Shown: one piece after another, positions 20,166 to 27,948 of the stretch
Layout: each line of letters starts with the position of its first letter
How positions within the stretch are numbered: position 1 is the stretch's first letter
From: a virus
Length of the DNA stretch: 28,997 bases
Direction: 5' to 3' (one strand)
IMG/VR virus record: IMGVR_UViG_3300025131_000294
Location: 1 to 28,997 of that record
Made by a program: the position numbers and the translations under genes
The notes under the pieces: generated by a model
Database searches by the model: none
Seen by the model: only the letters and a program-made list of their open reading frames with translations
Told to the model about the DNA's origin: nothing

Positions 20166-21032
20166 ATGTCAAAAAACAAAAATGTTAACAGCTCTACAAA
20201 AAAAGTTATAACCAAACAATCAGATAATCATACAATTACAAATAAACGACAAGCATTAAAAGACTTAAAGAATATGGAGTGGAATATGGAATTTAGAAAT
20301 GCAGCTCAAAAGCGTTTTTATAAAACTATATCTTCAAAAGATATCACTTTCTGTATTGGTCCAGCTGGTTGTGGTAAGACTTATCTTTCTGTATATCATG
20401 CATTGAAAATGTTGATATCAAAAGATAATTCAATCAATGGTATTATTATTGTAAAACCTTTAGTGGAAGCTGATGGAGAAAAGATTGGTTTCTTACCAGG
20501 TGATGTTGATGAAAAGACAGCACCATTTATGATGTCATTCTATTATAATATGGAACAAATCATAGGTAAGAATCGTTTGGAAGTATTGAAACACGATGGT
20601 ATTATTCAAGTTATTCCATTAGCATTTATGAGAGGTTTAACATTATCTGATAAAATTGTTATACTTGATGAAGCTCAGAATGCTACACCTGAACAAATTA
20701 AAATGTTTGTTACTCGTATAGGTGATAGAAGTAAATATATTATCACAGGTGATTTAGAACAATCTGATTTAAAGAAAAGAACAAGTGGATTAGAAGATGC
20801 AATTAAAAGATTCGCTGGTGTTAAGGGTATTGGATTAGCTTCATTTAAAGAAAAAGATATTGTCAGGCATCCACTTGTTAAAAAATTATTAAAGAGATAT
20901 CGTGATAATTTTTCAATAATTGATGAGATATCAGCTGAGAAAACGATATCGATGTGGGTGAAGGATGAAGAGATATTACCAACTGATGGCTCGTTTGAAA
21001 TATCAAATAAAATAGATTATAAATTAAAATAA
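20166..21032 (+). CDS. phoH: PhoH-like ATPase
   Basis: A 288-residue protein with Walker A GPAGCGKT (65-72), IIIVKPLVEADGEKIGFLPGD (93-113), and Walker B VILDEAQNATPEQIKMFVTR (165-184), then TGDLEQSD. These are PhoH-family motifs; the family is a P-loop NTPase related to the helicase superfamily 1 core and is very common in marine phages, where its cell role is uncertain (proposed in phosphate stress or RNA metabolism). The N-terminal 45 residues are lysine-rich and unique. GGAGG precedes the ATG. Confidence 0.93.
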   Translation: MSKNKNVNSSTKKVITKQSDNHTITNKRQALKDLKNMEWNMEFRNAAQKRFYKTISSKDITFCIGPAGCGKTYLSVYHALKMLISKDNSINGIIIVKPLVEADGEKIGFLPGDVDEKTAPFMMSFYYNMEQIIGKNRLEVLKHDGIIQVIPLAFMRGLTLSDKIVILDEAQNATPEQIKMFVTRIGDRSKYIITGDLEQSDLKKRTSGLEDAIKRFAGVKGIGLASFKEKDIVRHPLVKKLLKRYRDNFSIIDEISAEKTISMWVKDEEILPTDGSFEISNKIDYKLK

Positions 21033-21039
21033 AAAAAGC

Positions 21040-21069
21040 TTGACTCATATTATATAAATGTTGTATATT
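21040..21069 (+). promoter_or_regulatory. Promoter, TTGACT-18-TATATT type
   Basis: TTGACT (21040-21045), 18 bases, TATATT (21064-21069), preceded by GTTG. It drives the 3D-domain gene at 21116 and probably the genes up to 23453. Confidence 0.8.
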
Positions 21070-21115
21070 ATATGGTATGATAAAAATTAATAATTACTTA
21101 GTAAAGGAATCATAA

Positions 21116-21625
21116 ATGATAAGATCAACTTATGCTATATTAGGATATATAGCATCACTTACAATAATGTTTTGGTATTCAGATAATATAATTGAAGATT
21201 TACATAATAGAGTTACTGTATTGGAATCTGAAAATAACGAATTAAAAAATAAGATTGAATTATTTGAATATAATGTAATAGTAACTATGTATAATCCAAC
21301 TCGTGCTCAAACAGATAGAACACCAAATGAACTTGCTGACGGAACAAAGATAAATCCAAGAAAAGCTAGTTCATATAGATTTGTTGCTTTATCTCGTGAT
21401 TTATTAAAGAGGTGGGGTGGTCCATTTGATTATGGAGATTATATTGTAATAGAGGGTATTGGTAATAACAGTGGTGTATATCAGGTTCGTGATACAATGA
21501 ATTCTAGATTTACAAAAAGAGTAGATATTCTTAAATCAAAAGGTTCTAACAAATTCAAATATACTAATGCGAGGATGTATAGTTATACTGCTGTAAATGA
21601 AAATAATTTATTAGCTGTAGATTAA
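21116..21625 (+). CDS. Membrane-anchored 3D-domain protein (peptidoglycan-active)
   Basis: A 169-residue protein. Residues 4-22 are an N-terminal membrane anchor, and 27-52 a short coiled coil. The rest (from about 55) is a 3D (Asp-Asp-Asp) domain: TMYNPTRAQTDRTPNELADG (57-76) with the first Asp, LSRDLLKR, FDYGDYIVIEG with the second, and YQVRDTMNSRFTKRVDIL with the third. The fold is a double-psi beta-barrel as in MltA lytic transglycosylases and resuscitation factors. It would act on periplasmic peptidoglycan, possibly in lysis. Confidence 0.78.
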   Translation: MIRSTYAILGYIASLTIMFWYSDNIIEDLHNRVTVLESENNELKNKIELFEYNVIVTMYNPTRAQTDRTPNELADGTKINPRKASSYRFVALSRDLLKRWGGPFDYGDYIVIEGIGNNSGVYQVRDTMNSRFTKRVDILKSKGSNKFKYTNARMYSYTAVNENNLLAVD

Positions 21626-21639
21626 TATAGAGGTAAAGT

Positions 21640-21861
21640 ATGAAAACAATGAAATCACCGACTGGTAAAGTAGTCAGAGTGGATGAACATAAGGCGTCAG
21701 TTTTATATGAAGAGGGTTTCAGATACATATCAAAAGAACAATGGAAAAATGAAGTTAGAGATATAAATAAAAATCCAAATGATGATGTTGAACCAGAACC
21801 TGAAAAGAAACATAATAAACCTTCCAAAGCACAAAAGAGACATGTAAGGAAAAAATTATAA
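21640..21861 (+). CDS. Small basic protein of unknown function
   Basis: A 73-residue protein. The first half (KSPTGKVVRVDEHKASVLYEEGFRYISKEQWK) resembles the short N-terminal tail seen in some phage structural or assembly proteins, with a VDEHKAxxLYEEGFRYISKEQW core. The second half is charged and disordered, ending in a KAQKRHVRKKL tail. AGAGG precedes the ATG. The next gene starts directly after the stop. Confidence 0.5.
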   Translation: MKTMKSPTGKVVRVDEHKASVLYEEGFRYISKEQWKNEVRDINKNPNDDVEPEPEKKHNKPSKAQKRHVRKKL

Positions 21862-22200
21862 GTGATAAATAAAGAGGTTATGATAACTATCTGTATATTA
21901 TTTTTTACACAGATAATCATATGGTATCAATTAAATGGACAATTAATTTGGAAATGGGCAAAAGATAATCCATTTTTATTGGCATGTCTTGGTCTTCCAA
22001 TTTCTTATATGCTTATACTTTCAACTAAATATGGTTATATTGGATTTGGTCAATTATGGCCTATTAGATTATTAGGATTTGCTACAGGTATGATTTCGTT
22101 TCCGATTATTACTTGGATGATGTTGGGGGAAGGTGTTTCGATAAAAACGGGGATATCTATGTTTTTAGGATTGTTGATAATGTTATTACAACTAATATGA
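21862..22200 (+). CDS. Multi-span membrane protein
   Basis: A 112-residue protein with a GTG start directly after the previous stop and AAGG upstream (an in-frame ATG at 21880 is the alternative). Three hydrophobic segments are visible, about 6-24, 36-53 and 66-110 (probably two spans). No family recognised. A run of TTGCTT repeats follows its stop. Confidence 0.55.
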   Translation: MINKEVMITICILFFTQIIIWYQLNGQLIWKWAKDNPFLLACLGLPISYMLILSTKYGYIGFGQLWPIRLLGFATGMISFPIITWMMLGEGVSIKTGISMFLGLLIMLLQLI

Positions 22201-22204
22201 TCAA

Positions 22205-22248
22205 TTGCTTTATTGCTTCGTTGCTTATTGCTTATTGCTTCATTGCTT
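22205..22248 (+). repeat. Six tandem TTGCTT units
   Basis: TTGCTT starts at 22205, 22213, 22221, 22228, 22235 and 22243, spaced 7 or 8 bases. The array lies in the 92-base gap between two genes and ends with GCAGCAAATAAG. It could arise by slippage or be a protein-binding array; no evidence decides. Confidence 0.7.
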
Positions 22249-22292
22249 GCAGCAAATAAGTAGTATAGTTTTGTATCAAAAGAGGAATATTT

Positions 22293-23453
22293 TTGAGTTT
22301 AATTAATAATTTTTTTGAAGTAACAGATGAATTTGATTTCGATAAAGAAAAGCAAAACTTTATTGATAATTTAGATATGTTAAAATTGATGTCTGTTCAG
22401 GAACAAACTTTATATAAGAAATGGCAAGAGTTTAATAAAGATGAATATAAGATGAGAACTAAAGCTCATAAGTTTAATACTATCAGATCGAAGTTGTGGA
22501 AACCAACTGACATTTATAATTATGATTTAACTGTTTCAGAAATAGAAGCTCTAGATCCAGTTGTTGAATTTACAGAAGATGCGAAGACTTGGACTTTGGT
22601 TAGGAAATTAATTCATACAATGGATTGGAATGCTAATCCAGGTCGTAATCAAAAGTATTATGTTAAAGATAAAATTACAGGTAAAATACTTGGATTGATT
22701 TCATTGGGTTCAGATGTTACATCAATTAAAGTTAGAGATGATTATATTAAGTGGACAAAAGATAATAAGTTTGTTGACCATAAATTAAATAATACAGCTA
22801 TAGCTTCTACTATTGTTTGTGTTCAGCCATTAGGTTTTAATATGTTAGGTGGAAAATTAATTGCAGCTCTTACTACTGTTTCAGATGTTAGAGAGCAATG
22901 GAAGAAAGATTATGACGATATTCTTGTTGGTTTAACTACAACATCTCTTTATGGTGCTCATTCTCAATACAATGGAATCCCACATTGGAAAACACTTGGT
23001 GAATCTGCTGGTAAGATTATGATTAAACCTGATGATTCAGTTTATTTAGTTTGGAATAAATGGTTAAAAGAAAATCACCCAGAAGAACATCACAAGGCTG
23101 TTACAACTACAGGCCCTAAACAAAATGTTATTAATAGAGTATTTAAACATCTTGAAATCAAGGGTAAGGATTATGAACATGGTTTTAAACGAGGTGTATT
23201 CTTCGCTAATATGTATGAGAACGGATTAAATTATTTAAGAAATGAAATCACAGATAAAGATTTAGTAATGAAACAAAAATATGTTTTAGATTATGATAGA
23301 ATTAATTCTTGGTGGAAACCTAAAGCTATCAGAAGATACACAACATTATTTAATGATAATAGAATTAAACCTGAGGTATTATTCTACGGAGATGTAGTTG
23401 GGATGACTTGGGATGAATGTAAAGAAAAATACTTAGGAGAAGTTGGAAGATAA
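22293..23453 (+). CDS. DruA/DUF4338-like protein
   Basis: A 386-residue protein with a TTG start preceded by AGAGGA. Residues 100-245 follow the DUF4338 pattern: KYYVKDKITGKILGLISLG (121-139), VRDDYIKW (147-154), LNNTAIASTIVCVQPLGFNMLGGKLIAALT (165-194), EQWKKDYDDILVGLTTTSLYG (201-221), and HWKTLGESAGK (231-241). The family includes DruA of the Druantia anti-phage system and has a GNAT-like or related fold; its reaction is unknown. Residues 1-95 and 260-386 are extra domains. In a phage it could modify DNA, counter host defence or exclude rivals. It has no Druantia helicase beside it. Confidence 0.65.
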   Translation: MSLINNFFEVTDEFDFDKEKQNFIDNLDMLKLMSVQEQTLYKKWQEFNKDEYKMRTKAHKFNTIRSKLWKPTDIYNYDLTVSEIEALDPVVEFTEDAKTWTLVRKLIHTMDWNANPGRNQKYYVKDKITGKILGLISLGSDVTSIKVRDDYIKWTKDNKFVDHKLNNTAIASTIVCVQPLGFNMLGGKLIAALTTVSDVREQWKKDYDDILVGLTTTSLYGAHSQYNGIPHWKTLGESAGKIMIKPDDSVYLVWNKWLKENHPEEHHKAVTTTGPKQNVINRVFKHLEIKGKDYEHGFKRGVFFANMYENGLNYLRNEITDKDLVMKQKYVLDYDRINSWWKPKAIRRYTTLFNDNRIKPEVLFYGDVVGMTWDECKEKYLGEVGR

Positions 23454-23469
23454 AAAAATAAAAAAAAGC

Positions 23470-23499
23470 TTGACTTATATAGTATAAAGGTTGTATATT
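23470..23499 (+). promoter_or_regulatory. Promoter, TTGACT-18-TATATT type
   Basis: TTGACT (23470-23475), 18 bases, TATATT (23494-23499) preceded by GTTG. It drives the ParB-nuclease gene and the tight operon through 26849. Confidence 0.78.
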
Positions 23500-23550
23500 A
23501 ATTAAATGATTAAAAATAAAATATAAAATATAAAATAAGGCAATAAACCA

Positions 23551-24768
23551 ATGAAAAAGATAAAAGTAATTAAAAAAACTATAAATGGTGAAGTAAAATT
23601 ATTTGCTAATCCATATGATTTGACTCCAAATAAAAATAATAAAGAAATCTATACCAATGAAGAAGAAGAAAGAAAAAAACAGGAAGAGATATCAGAAAGT
23701 TATAAGATAAGAGTCGCAGAAGGAAAACCCGCAAATAAACAACCAGTAGTAATTTGGAAAGATGGTTTGACAGAAGCTGGTCATACAAGGATAGACGCTG
23801 CTAAACTATCAGGTTGTGATGTTTGGGTTACCTTTTCTGATGAAGACTATCCTAATCCAGATACACCATACTCAAACTTTCAAACTACAACGAGTACTAA
23901 TATTTATCGTGATATGAAACCTTCAGTTAAACTTAATGAGTTTGATGTTGCGGAAAAGTCATATATGAAAGAACATGGAACAGCAAGGCCTCCCAAATTA
24001 AGAGATGAACATATTAAAAGATTGGGAACAAGTAAAGGAACACTTGATAAATTGAGAGATATAAAACAGAGTAGTGAAGGTAAATCTTTATTAAAAAAAG
24101 TTGACGCTGGTGATATGGCAGTAAAAACTGCTTGGGAAGAAGCTACTGGTAAAAATAAAGTAAAGGTTATCAGTTCCAATAACCTTGATAGAGATTGGGG
24201 AGAAATTTATACCGATGATGTTTTTAAACAATCATTTAATAGAATCAGTAATATAATAAATAAAACATTGAATCAATCAACTAAAATTGATGGAGAAGAA
24301 TATTTTCCTTATAAAGATTTTACTCATGGTTCAATTTCTGGAATTATTTCTCACAATTGTGAGATGATTATATCTAAAATTCTAATGTCAGAAGGACATG
24401 ATGTAGTAGCTGCTACTGGACACCCAACTGATCCAGATGTTTATCACCGTGATATTGATGATAAAGTAGAAATTAAAGTTACTAAGTTTGACGGTAGTAA
24501 CACTAATTGGAAGGGTGGAAAAGGTATTAGAGAAGGACAATACATTCTTGTAACTTATGATGAAACCGCTAAAAATTGGTGTGTTATATTTACAACACTA
24601 TTAGCAAAAGATTGGAAGAAATCAGGTAGTGGAATTATGTCTGGTCACATACTACCAATCAAAAATGTGTTTAAAAATCACAATGAAGATAAACAAAATT
24701 ACAAAGTTGTATATGGTGATGTAAAGCTTCTTAATGGTAAAATCAATGTAAATATGGATACTATCTAA
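23551..24768 (+). CDS. ParB-like domain fused to a PD-(D/E)XK nuclease
   Basis: A 405-residue protein. Residues 10-100 look like a ParB/Srx N-terminal domain: a PVVIWKDGLTEAGHTRIDAA segment (65-84) supplies the box with GHTR in place of GERR. A helical middle (about 120-200) fits the ParB DNA-binding HTH. The C-terminal half carries a restriction-nuclease fold: SHNCEMIISKILMSEGHDVV (267-286, with Glu271), HPTDPD (291-296, Asp296) and DKVEIKV (304-310, Glu307 and Lys309), then YILVTYDE. This fusion suggests a site-guided DNA cutter or a modification-dependent nuclease. It begins a tightly spaced operon with a glycosyltransferase. Confidence 0.68.
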   Translation: MKKIKVIKKTINGEVKLFANPYDLTPNKNNKEIYTNEEEERKKQEEISESYKIRVAEGKPANKQPVVIWKDGLTEAGHTRIDAAKLSGCDVWVTFSDEDYPNPDTPYSNFQTTTSTNIYRDMKPSVKLNEFDVAEKSYMKEHGTARPPKLRDEHIKRLGTSKGTLDKLRDIKQSSEGKSLLKKVDAGDMAVKTAWEEATGKNKVKVISSNNLDRDWGEIYTDDVFKQSFNRISNIINKTLNQSTKIDGEEYFPYKDFTHGSISGIISHNCEMIISKILMSEGHDVVAATGHPTDPDVYHRDIDDKVEIKVTKFDGSNTNWKGGKGIREGQYILVTYDETAKNWCVIFTTLLAKDWKKSGSGIMSGHILPIKNVFKNHNEDKQNYKVVYGDVKLLNGKINVNMDTI

Positions 24769-24770
24769 AA

Positions 24771-26108
24771 ATGAACTTAAATAACTTCATAGATGTTAAG
24801 GACAACGATAAAGAATATGGATACAACATTCTTGTTTATCCAAACATAACTTATCAAAAAGATTTAGAAAAAGATTCTTATGTTGTTGTCCTTGGTAACA
24901 TTATTAGAGAATTAAATAAAATAAGAAATGATTTGTATTGGACTATAATATCACCAAGACAAATTGATAGTTTAGATTTTGATAACACAGAACAAATCAT
25001 ATTACCTCTTCCATCTTATCCAAATGCTATGAGAACACATTTTGATTTTAAAACAATCATAAGAGAAATAGATTGGAAGAAAAAAGATTATGATATTGTT
25101 TATACACATTTACCAGAACATGCTTTACAATTGAAAAATCTTTTATACAATAATACAAATATAAATCCATTGTTTATTGGATATACACATTGGACTGAAT
25201 TTCCTGAAATAACAAATTATGAAATGACAATGATGGATGTTAATTTTCTTGGACTATTAGCTATGGAACGTTGTGGTATCAATACATATGGACAAAAGGA
25301 ACTTATATTAAAGAATGCAAAGAAAAGTTTTAATAAAAAGTCGCTTATACGATTGGATGAGATAATTGTTCCCAACTATTTGGGATGGGAAATACCTAAG
25401 TATGAAAAACAAACATCCAATAAAAAAATAATTGTCTTTAATCACAGACCACATAAATATAAAAACTATGATTGGTTCTTAAAACAAATGGATAGATTAT
25501 GGGAACATAGACAAGATTTTGAAGTGTGGGTGCCATTAACAGATTCAGTTACAAAACCATATATGACAAATGATAAGTATGATAGGTTTGGATATTTTTC
25601 TAAACTATCAAGTTGTTACATTGGTATTAGTTGTAAACAAAGATATGGTGGTTGGGCTGTATCTGCTACAGATGGTATGAGTGTTGGTGTTCCATATATG
25701 TTTTCCGATGATGGTTATTATCACGAGTTAGCTGATGATGCTGGGATATATTATAAAGATGAAGATGAGTTCTTCAATAAGTTAAATAATATTTTAGATG
25801 ATAAAGAATTAAGAGATGAGTGGAGTGGTAAATCATTAGAAAGATTTGAACAAGGTAAATGGGAAATAGCTATTCATCAATTTAATAATATGTTAAATAA
25901 AATGATAGATAAATTACCAATGATAAAAAATGAAACAGATTCTTATAAGAAAATATTAGATTTTATTCACAAGAAAAAATCTGTTTCTAAAGAAGATATT
26001 TTAGATTATCTTAATTGGGGTGTGAGAATATCCTTTACATCCTACAGAAATAGATTAAGAAATGAACCAACAATTAAATTTACAAAAGATAGATACGAGG
26101 TAAGATAA
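24771..26108 (+). CDS. GT-B glycosyltransferase with C-terminal winged-helix domain
   Basis: A 445-residue protein. Two Rossmann-like halves are seen: ILVYPNITYQ...VVVLGNIIREL (20-50) with DYDIVYTHLPEHALQLK (104-120), and a sugar-donor half from about 225 (KKIIVFNHRPHKYKNYDWFLK, then GGWAVSATDGMSVGVPYMFSDDGYYHELADDAGIYY) like GT4 enzymes. Residues about 385-445 (DILDYLNWGVRISFTSYRNRL...) form a winged-helix-like DNA-binding tail. That combination points to a DNA glycosyltransferase and not a surface-sugar enzyme. It starts two bases after the ParB-nuclease gene and ends directly at the HD gene. Confidence 0.72.
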   Translation: MNLNNFIDVKDNDKEYGYNILVYPNITYQKDLEKDSYVVVLGNIIRELNKIRNDLYWTIISPRQIDSLDFDNTEQIILPLPSYPNAMRTHFDFKTIIREIDWKKKDYDIVYTHLPEHALQLKNLLYNNTNINPLFIGYTHWTEFPEITNYEMTMMDVNFLGLLAMERCGINTYGQKELILKNAKKSFNKKSLIRLDEIIVPNYLGWEIPKYEKQTSNKKIIVFNHRPHKYKNYDWFLKQMDRLWEHRQDFEVWVPLTDSVTKPYMTNDKYDRFGYFSKLSSCYIGISCKQRYGGWAVSATDGMSVGVPYMFSDDGYYHELADDAGIYYKDEDEFFNKLNNILDDKELRDEWSGKSLERFEQGKWEIAIHQFNNMLNKMIDKLPMIKNETDSYKKILDFIHKKKSVSKEDILDYLNWGVRISFTSYRNRLRNEPTIKFTKDRYEVR

Positions 26109-26849
26109 ATGAAAAAGTTAACTGCAGAGCAAATGCAATTAAATTGGGAATCACTAATGGATATTATTGAAAAATACATTGGTGATGATAGAAAAGAAAA
26201 TCTTCTGAAGATGTATGAAGATTTTGAAGAAAGAATGATAATGTCTCCGGCGAGTGGTAAGGAGCATTTTCATAATGCTATGCCTGGTGGATATGTTGAA
26301 CATATTTTACATGTAATTAAATTTTCATTACAACTTTATAAGTTGTGGGAAAAGAATGGTGCAGAAATTAATTTTACAGATGAAGAGTTGGTGTTTGCAG
26401 CTATGCATCACGATTTGGGTAAGGTTGGTGATTTGGAACACACTTATTATGCTCCACAAGATTCAGATTGGCACAGAATGAATCGTGGCGAAATATATAA
26501 ACAGAATCCAGATATTCAATATATGAAAGTACCTGATAGGGCATTGTGGTTACTACAGCATTATAGTGTTAAGGTTACTGATAAAGAATATATTGGAATT
26601 AAATTAACAGATGGTTTATATGATGATGCAAATTCTGCTTATTTAAAATCATATAATCCAGCTTATAATCTTCGTTCTAATATAGCTTATATTTTACATC
26701 AAGCTGATATGATGGCGACACATATTGAGTTTGATGAGTGGAAGAGAAGTGATGAGGATGTTGTAGTAAAAGTTAAACCACCAGTAACAAAAAAAGAACA
26801 AGAAACAATTGACAATATGAAAATGAAGTTCAATGAACTTTTTGATTAG
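26109..26849 (+). CDS. HD-domain phosphohydrolase
   Basis: A 246-residue protein with an HD active site: GGYVEHILHVI (60-70, His65), AAMHHDLGKVGD (97-108, His101 and Asp102) and a final Asp in ILHQADMMATH. The GKEHFHNAMPGGYVEHILHV start is close in form to the YhaM/Cbf1-type exonuclease HD domains, and such proteins occur in marine T4-like phages. A nucleic acid or nucleotide phosphohydrolase is likely; the substrate is not visible. It begins on the base after the glycosyltransferase stop. Confidence 0.8.
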   Translation: MKKLTAEQMQLNWESLMDIIEKYIGDDRKENLLKMYEDFEERMIMSPASGKEHFHNAMPGGYVEHILHVIKFSLQLYKLWEKNGAEINFTDEELVFAAMHHDLGKVGDLEHTYYAPQDSDWHRMNRGEIYKQNPDIQYMKVPDRALWLLQHYSVKVTDKEYIGIKLTDGLYDDANSAYLKSYNPAYNLRSNIAYILHQADMMATHIEFDEWKRSDEDVVVKVKPPVTKKEQETIDNMKMKFNELFD

Positions 26850-26858
26850 GAGAAGATT

Positions 26859-27134
26859 ATGGTATTAATTTTATTAACAATATTATTTGCAATTATTTCA
26901 GTTGGTACATCAACTGTATTATATTTTGCATTAAAGAGAATAAATCAATATGAAGATTTGATTGTACAGTTTCAGAGTATAATTTCTATAGCGACTGAAA
27001 AAGTAAAACTTGTTGACGCGTCTGGTCATTATGAATCTGATGATGAAACAGGTTTCTTTTTTGAACAATTAAAAGAATTACAAAAATTATTAGATAACAT
27101 ATTTGAAAGTGATGAGGAGAATACAGATGGGTAG
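26859..27134 (+). CDS. Small membrane-anchored protein next to the late sigma factor
   Basis: A 91-residue protein with one N-terminal membrane span (2-25) and an acidic tail (GHYESDDETGFFFEQLKELQKLLDNIF). Short proteins with this N-terminal anchor and DDE.GFFF..LKE.Q segment are seen beside gp55 genes in marine T4-like phages, but their role is not known. AGGAGA precedes the ATG. It overlaps the sigma factor start by eight bases. Confidence 0.6.
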   Translation: MVLILLTILFAIISVGTSTVLYFALKRINQYEDLIVQFQSIISIATEKVKLVDASGHYESDDETGFFFEQLKELQKLLDNIFESDEENTDG

Positions 27135-27819
27135 AAAAAGAAAAGGTAGAATATATTTTGACCAAGATGTTGAAGATGCTATTATTAAATATAATCAATC
27201 TGAAAATGATTTTGAACGAAATAAAATATATCAAGAAGAAATACATTATGCGTTTGATAAGTTATCAGAAAACATTATTAACACTTTTAAGTTTAGTTAT
27301 TTTGATTATGGTTTTGAAGATGTGAAGGCTGAAGTTGTTTCGTTTTTAGTTATGAACATTCATAAGTATGACCATACTAAAGGTTCAAAGGCATTCAGTT
27401 ATTTTTCAGTTGTTGCTAAAAATTATTTAATACTACATAATAATAATAATTATAAGAAATATAAAATGACTGATAAACTTGATGTATTAGATATGAGAAA
27501 ATCTAATGGTGGTATAACTAAAGAGCATATGGAAGAATTACTTGAAGAACTTATAGAATATTTTGATAAGAATATTCCAATTATTTTTAAGAAAAAGCGA
27601 GATATTGATGTTGCATATGCGTTACTTGAATTGATGAAACGGAAAGACGAGATTGAAAGTTTTAATAAGAAATCACTTTATATTCTTATCAGAGAAATGA
27701 CGGATGTAAATACGGTACATATAACATCTGTTGTAAATGTATTTAAGAAACATTATATTGCAGCGTCAAACGAATTTTATGATAAAGGTATAATTGAAAC
27801 GAAGAAGTTCTTCTTCTAG
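27127..27819 (+). CDS. Late transcription sigma factor (T4 gp55-like)
   Basis: A 230-residue protein. It opens MGRKRKGRIYFDQDVEDAIIKYN, a start seen in gp55-type factors. Residues about 60-105 (FEDVKAEVVSFLVMNIHKYDHTKGSKAFSYFSVVAKNYLI) resemble sigma-70 region 2, and a helical C-terminal part follows. It directs RNA polymerase to late promoters, usually AT-rich -10-like boxes. I start at ATG 27127 (GGAG upstream); an in-frame ATG at 27103 lies inside the previous gene. A strong terminator follows. The protein is longer than T4 gp55 (185 residues). Confidence 0.82.
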   Translation: MGRKRKGRIYFDQDVEDAIIKYNQSENDFERNKIYQEEIHYAFDKLSENIINTFKFSYFDYGFEDVKAEVVSFLVMNIHKYDHTKGSKAFSYFSVVAKNYLILHNNNNYKKYKMTDKLDVLDMRKSNGGITKEHMEELLEELIEYFDKNIPIIFKKKRDIDVAYALLELMKRKDEIESFNKKSLYILIREMTDVNTVHITSVVNVFKKHYIAASNEFYDKGIIETKKFFF

Positions 27820-27844
27820 CTTAATTATTCATATAAAACAATTT

Positions 27845-27877
27845 AAAAACCTATCTTATTGATAGGTTTTTTTTTTA
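27845..27877 (+). terminator. Strong intrinsic terminator
   Basis: AACCTATC (27848-27855) pairs with GATAGGTT (27861-27868), loop TTATT, and a run of T continues to 27877. It ends the sigma factor unit. Confidence 0.9.
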
Positions 27878-27901
27878 TTTCATCAATTTTTACATTTTTA
27901 A

Positions 27902-27916
27902 TATTTATATATGAAT
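27902..27916 (+). promoter_or_regulatory. Candidate late promoter
   Basis: TATTTATATATGAAT is identical to the motif at 141 and lies 33 bases before the gene at 27949, in front of virion-type genes. This is the best-placed candidate for the gp55-like factor. Confidence 0.45.
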
Positions 27917-27948
27917 CGGTACATTTATTCGTAATAGAGGATTTTAAA

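Noticed and set aside
22201-22292. CRISPR-like array
   Set aside because: Units are 6-8 bases without spacers; it is a simple tandem repeat. No CRISPR array is visible anywhere in the window.
734-27246. Other - strand frames, for example 734-934, 1067-1339, 4791-5009, 21564-21920 and 26986-27246
   Set aside because: All lie antisense to supported genes or RNAs, lack ribosome sites and show AT-driven compositions without recognisable motifs.
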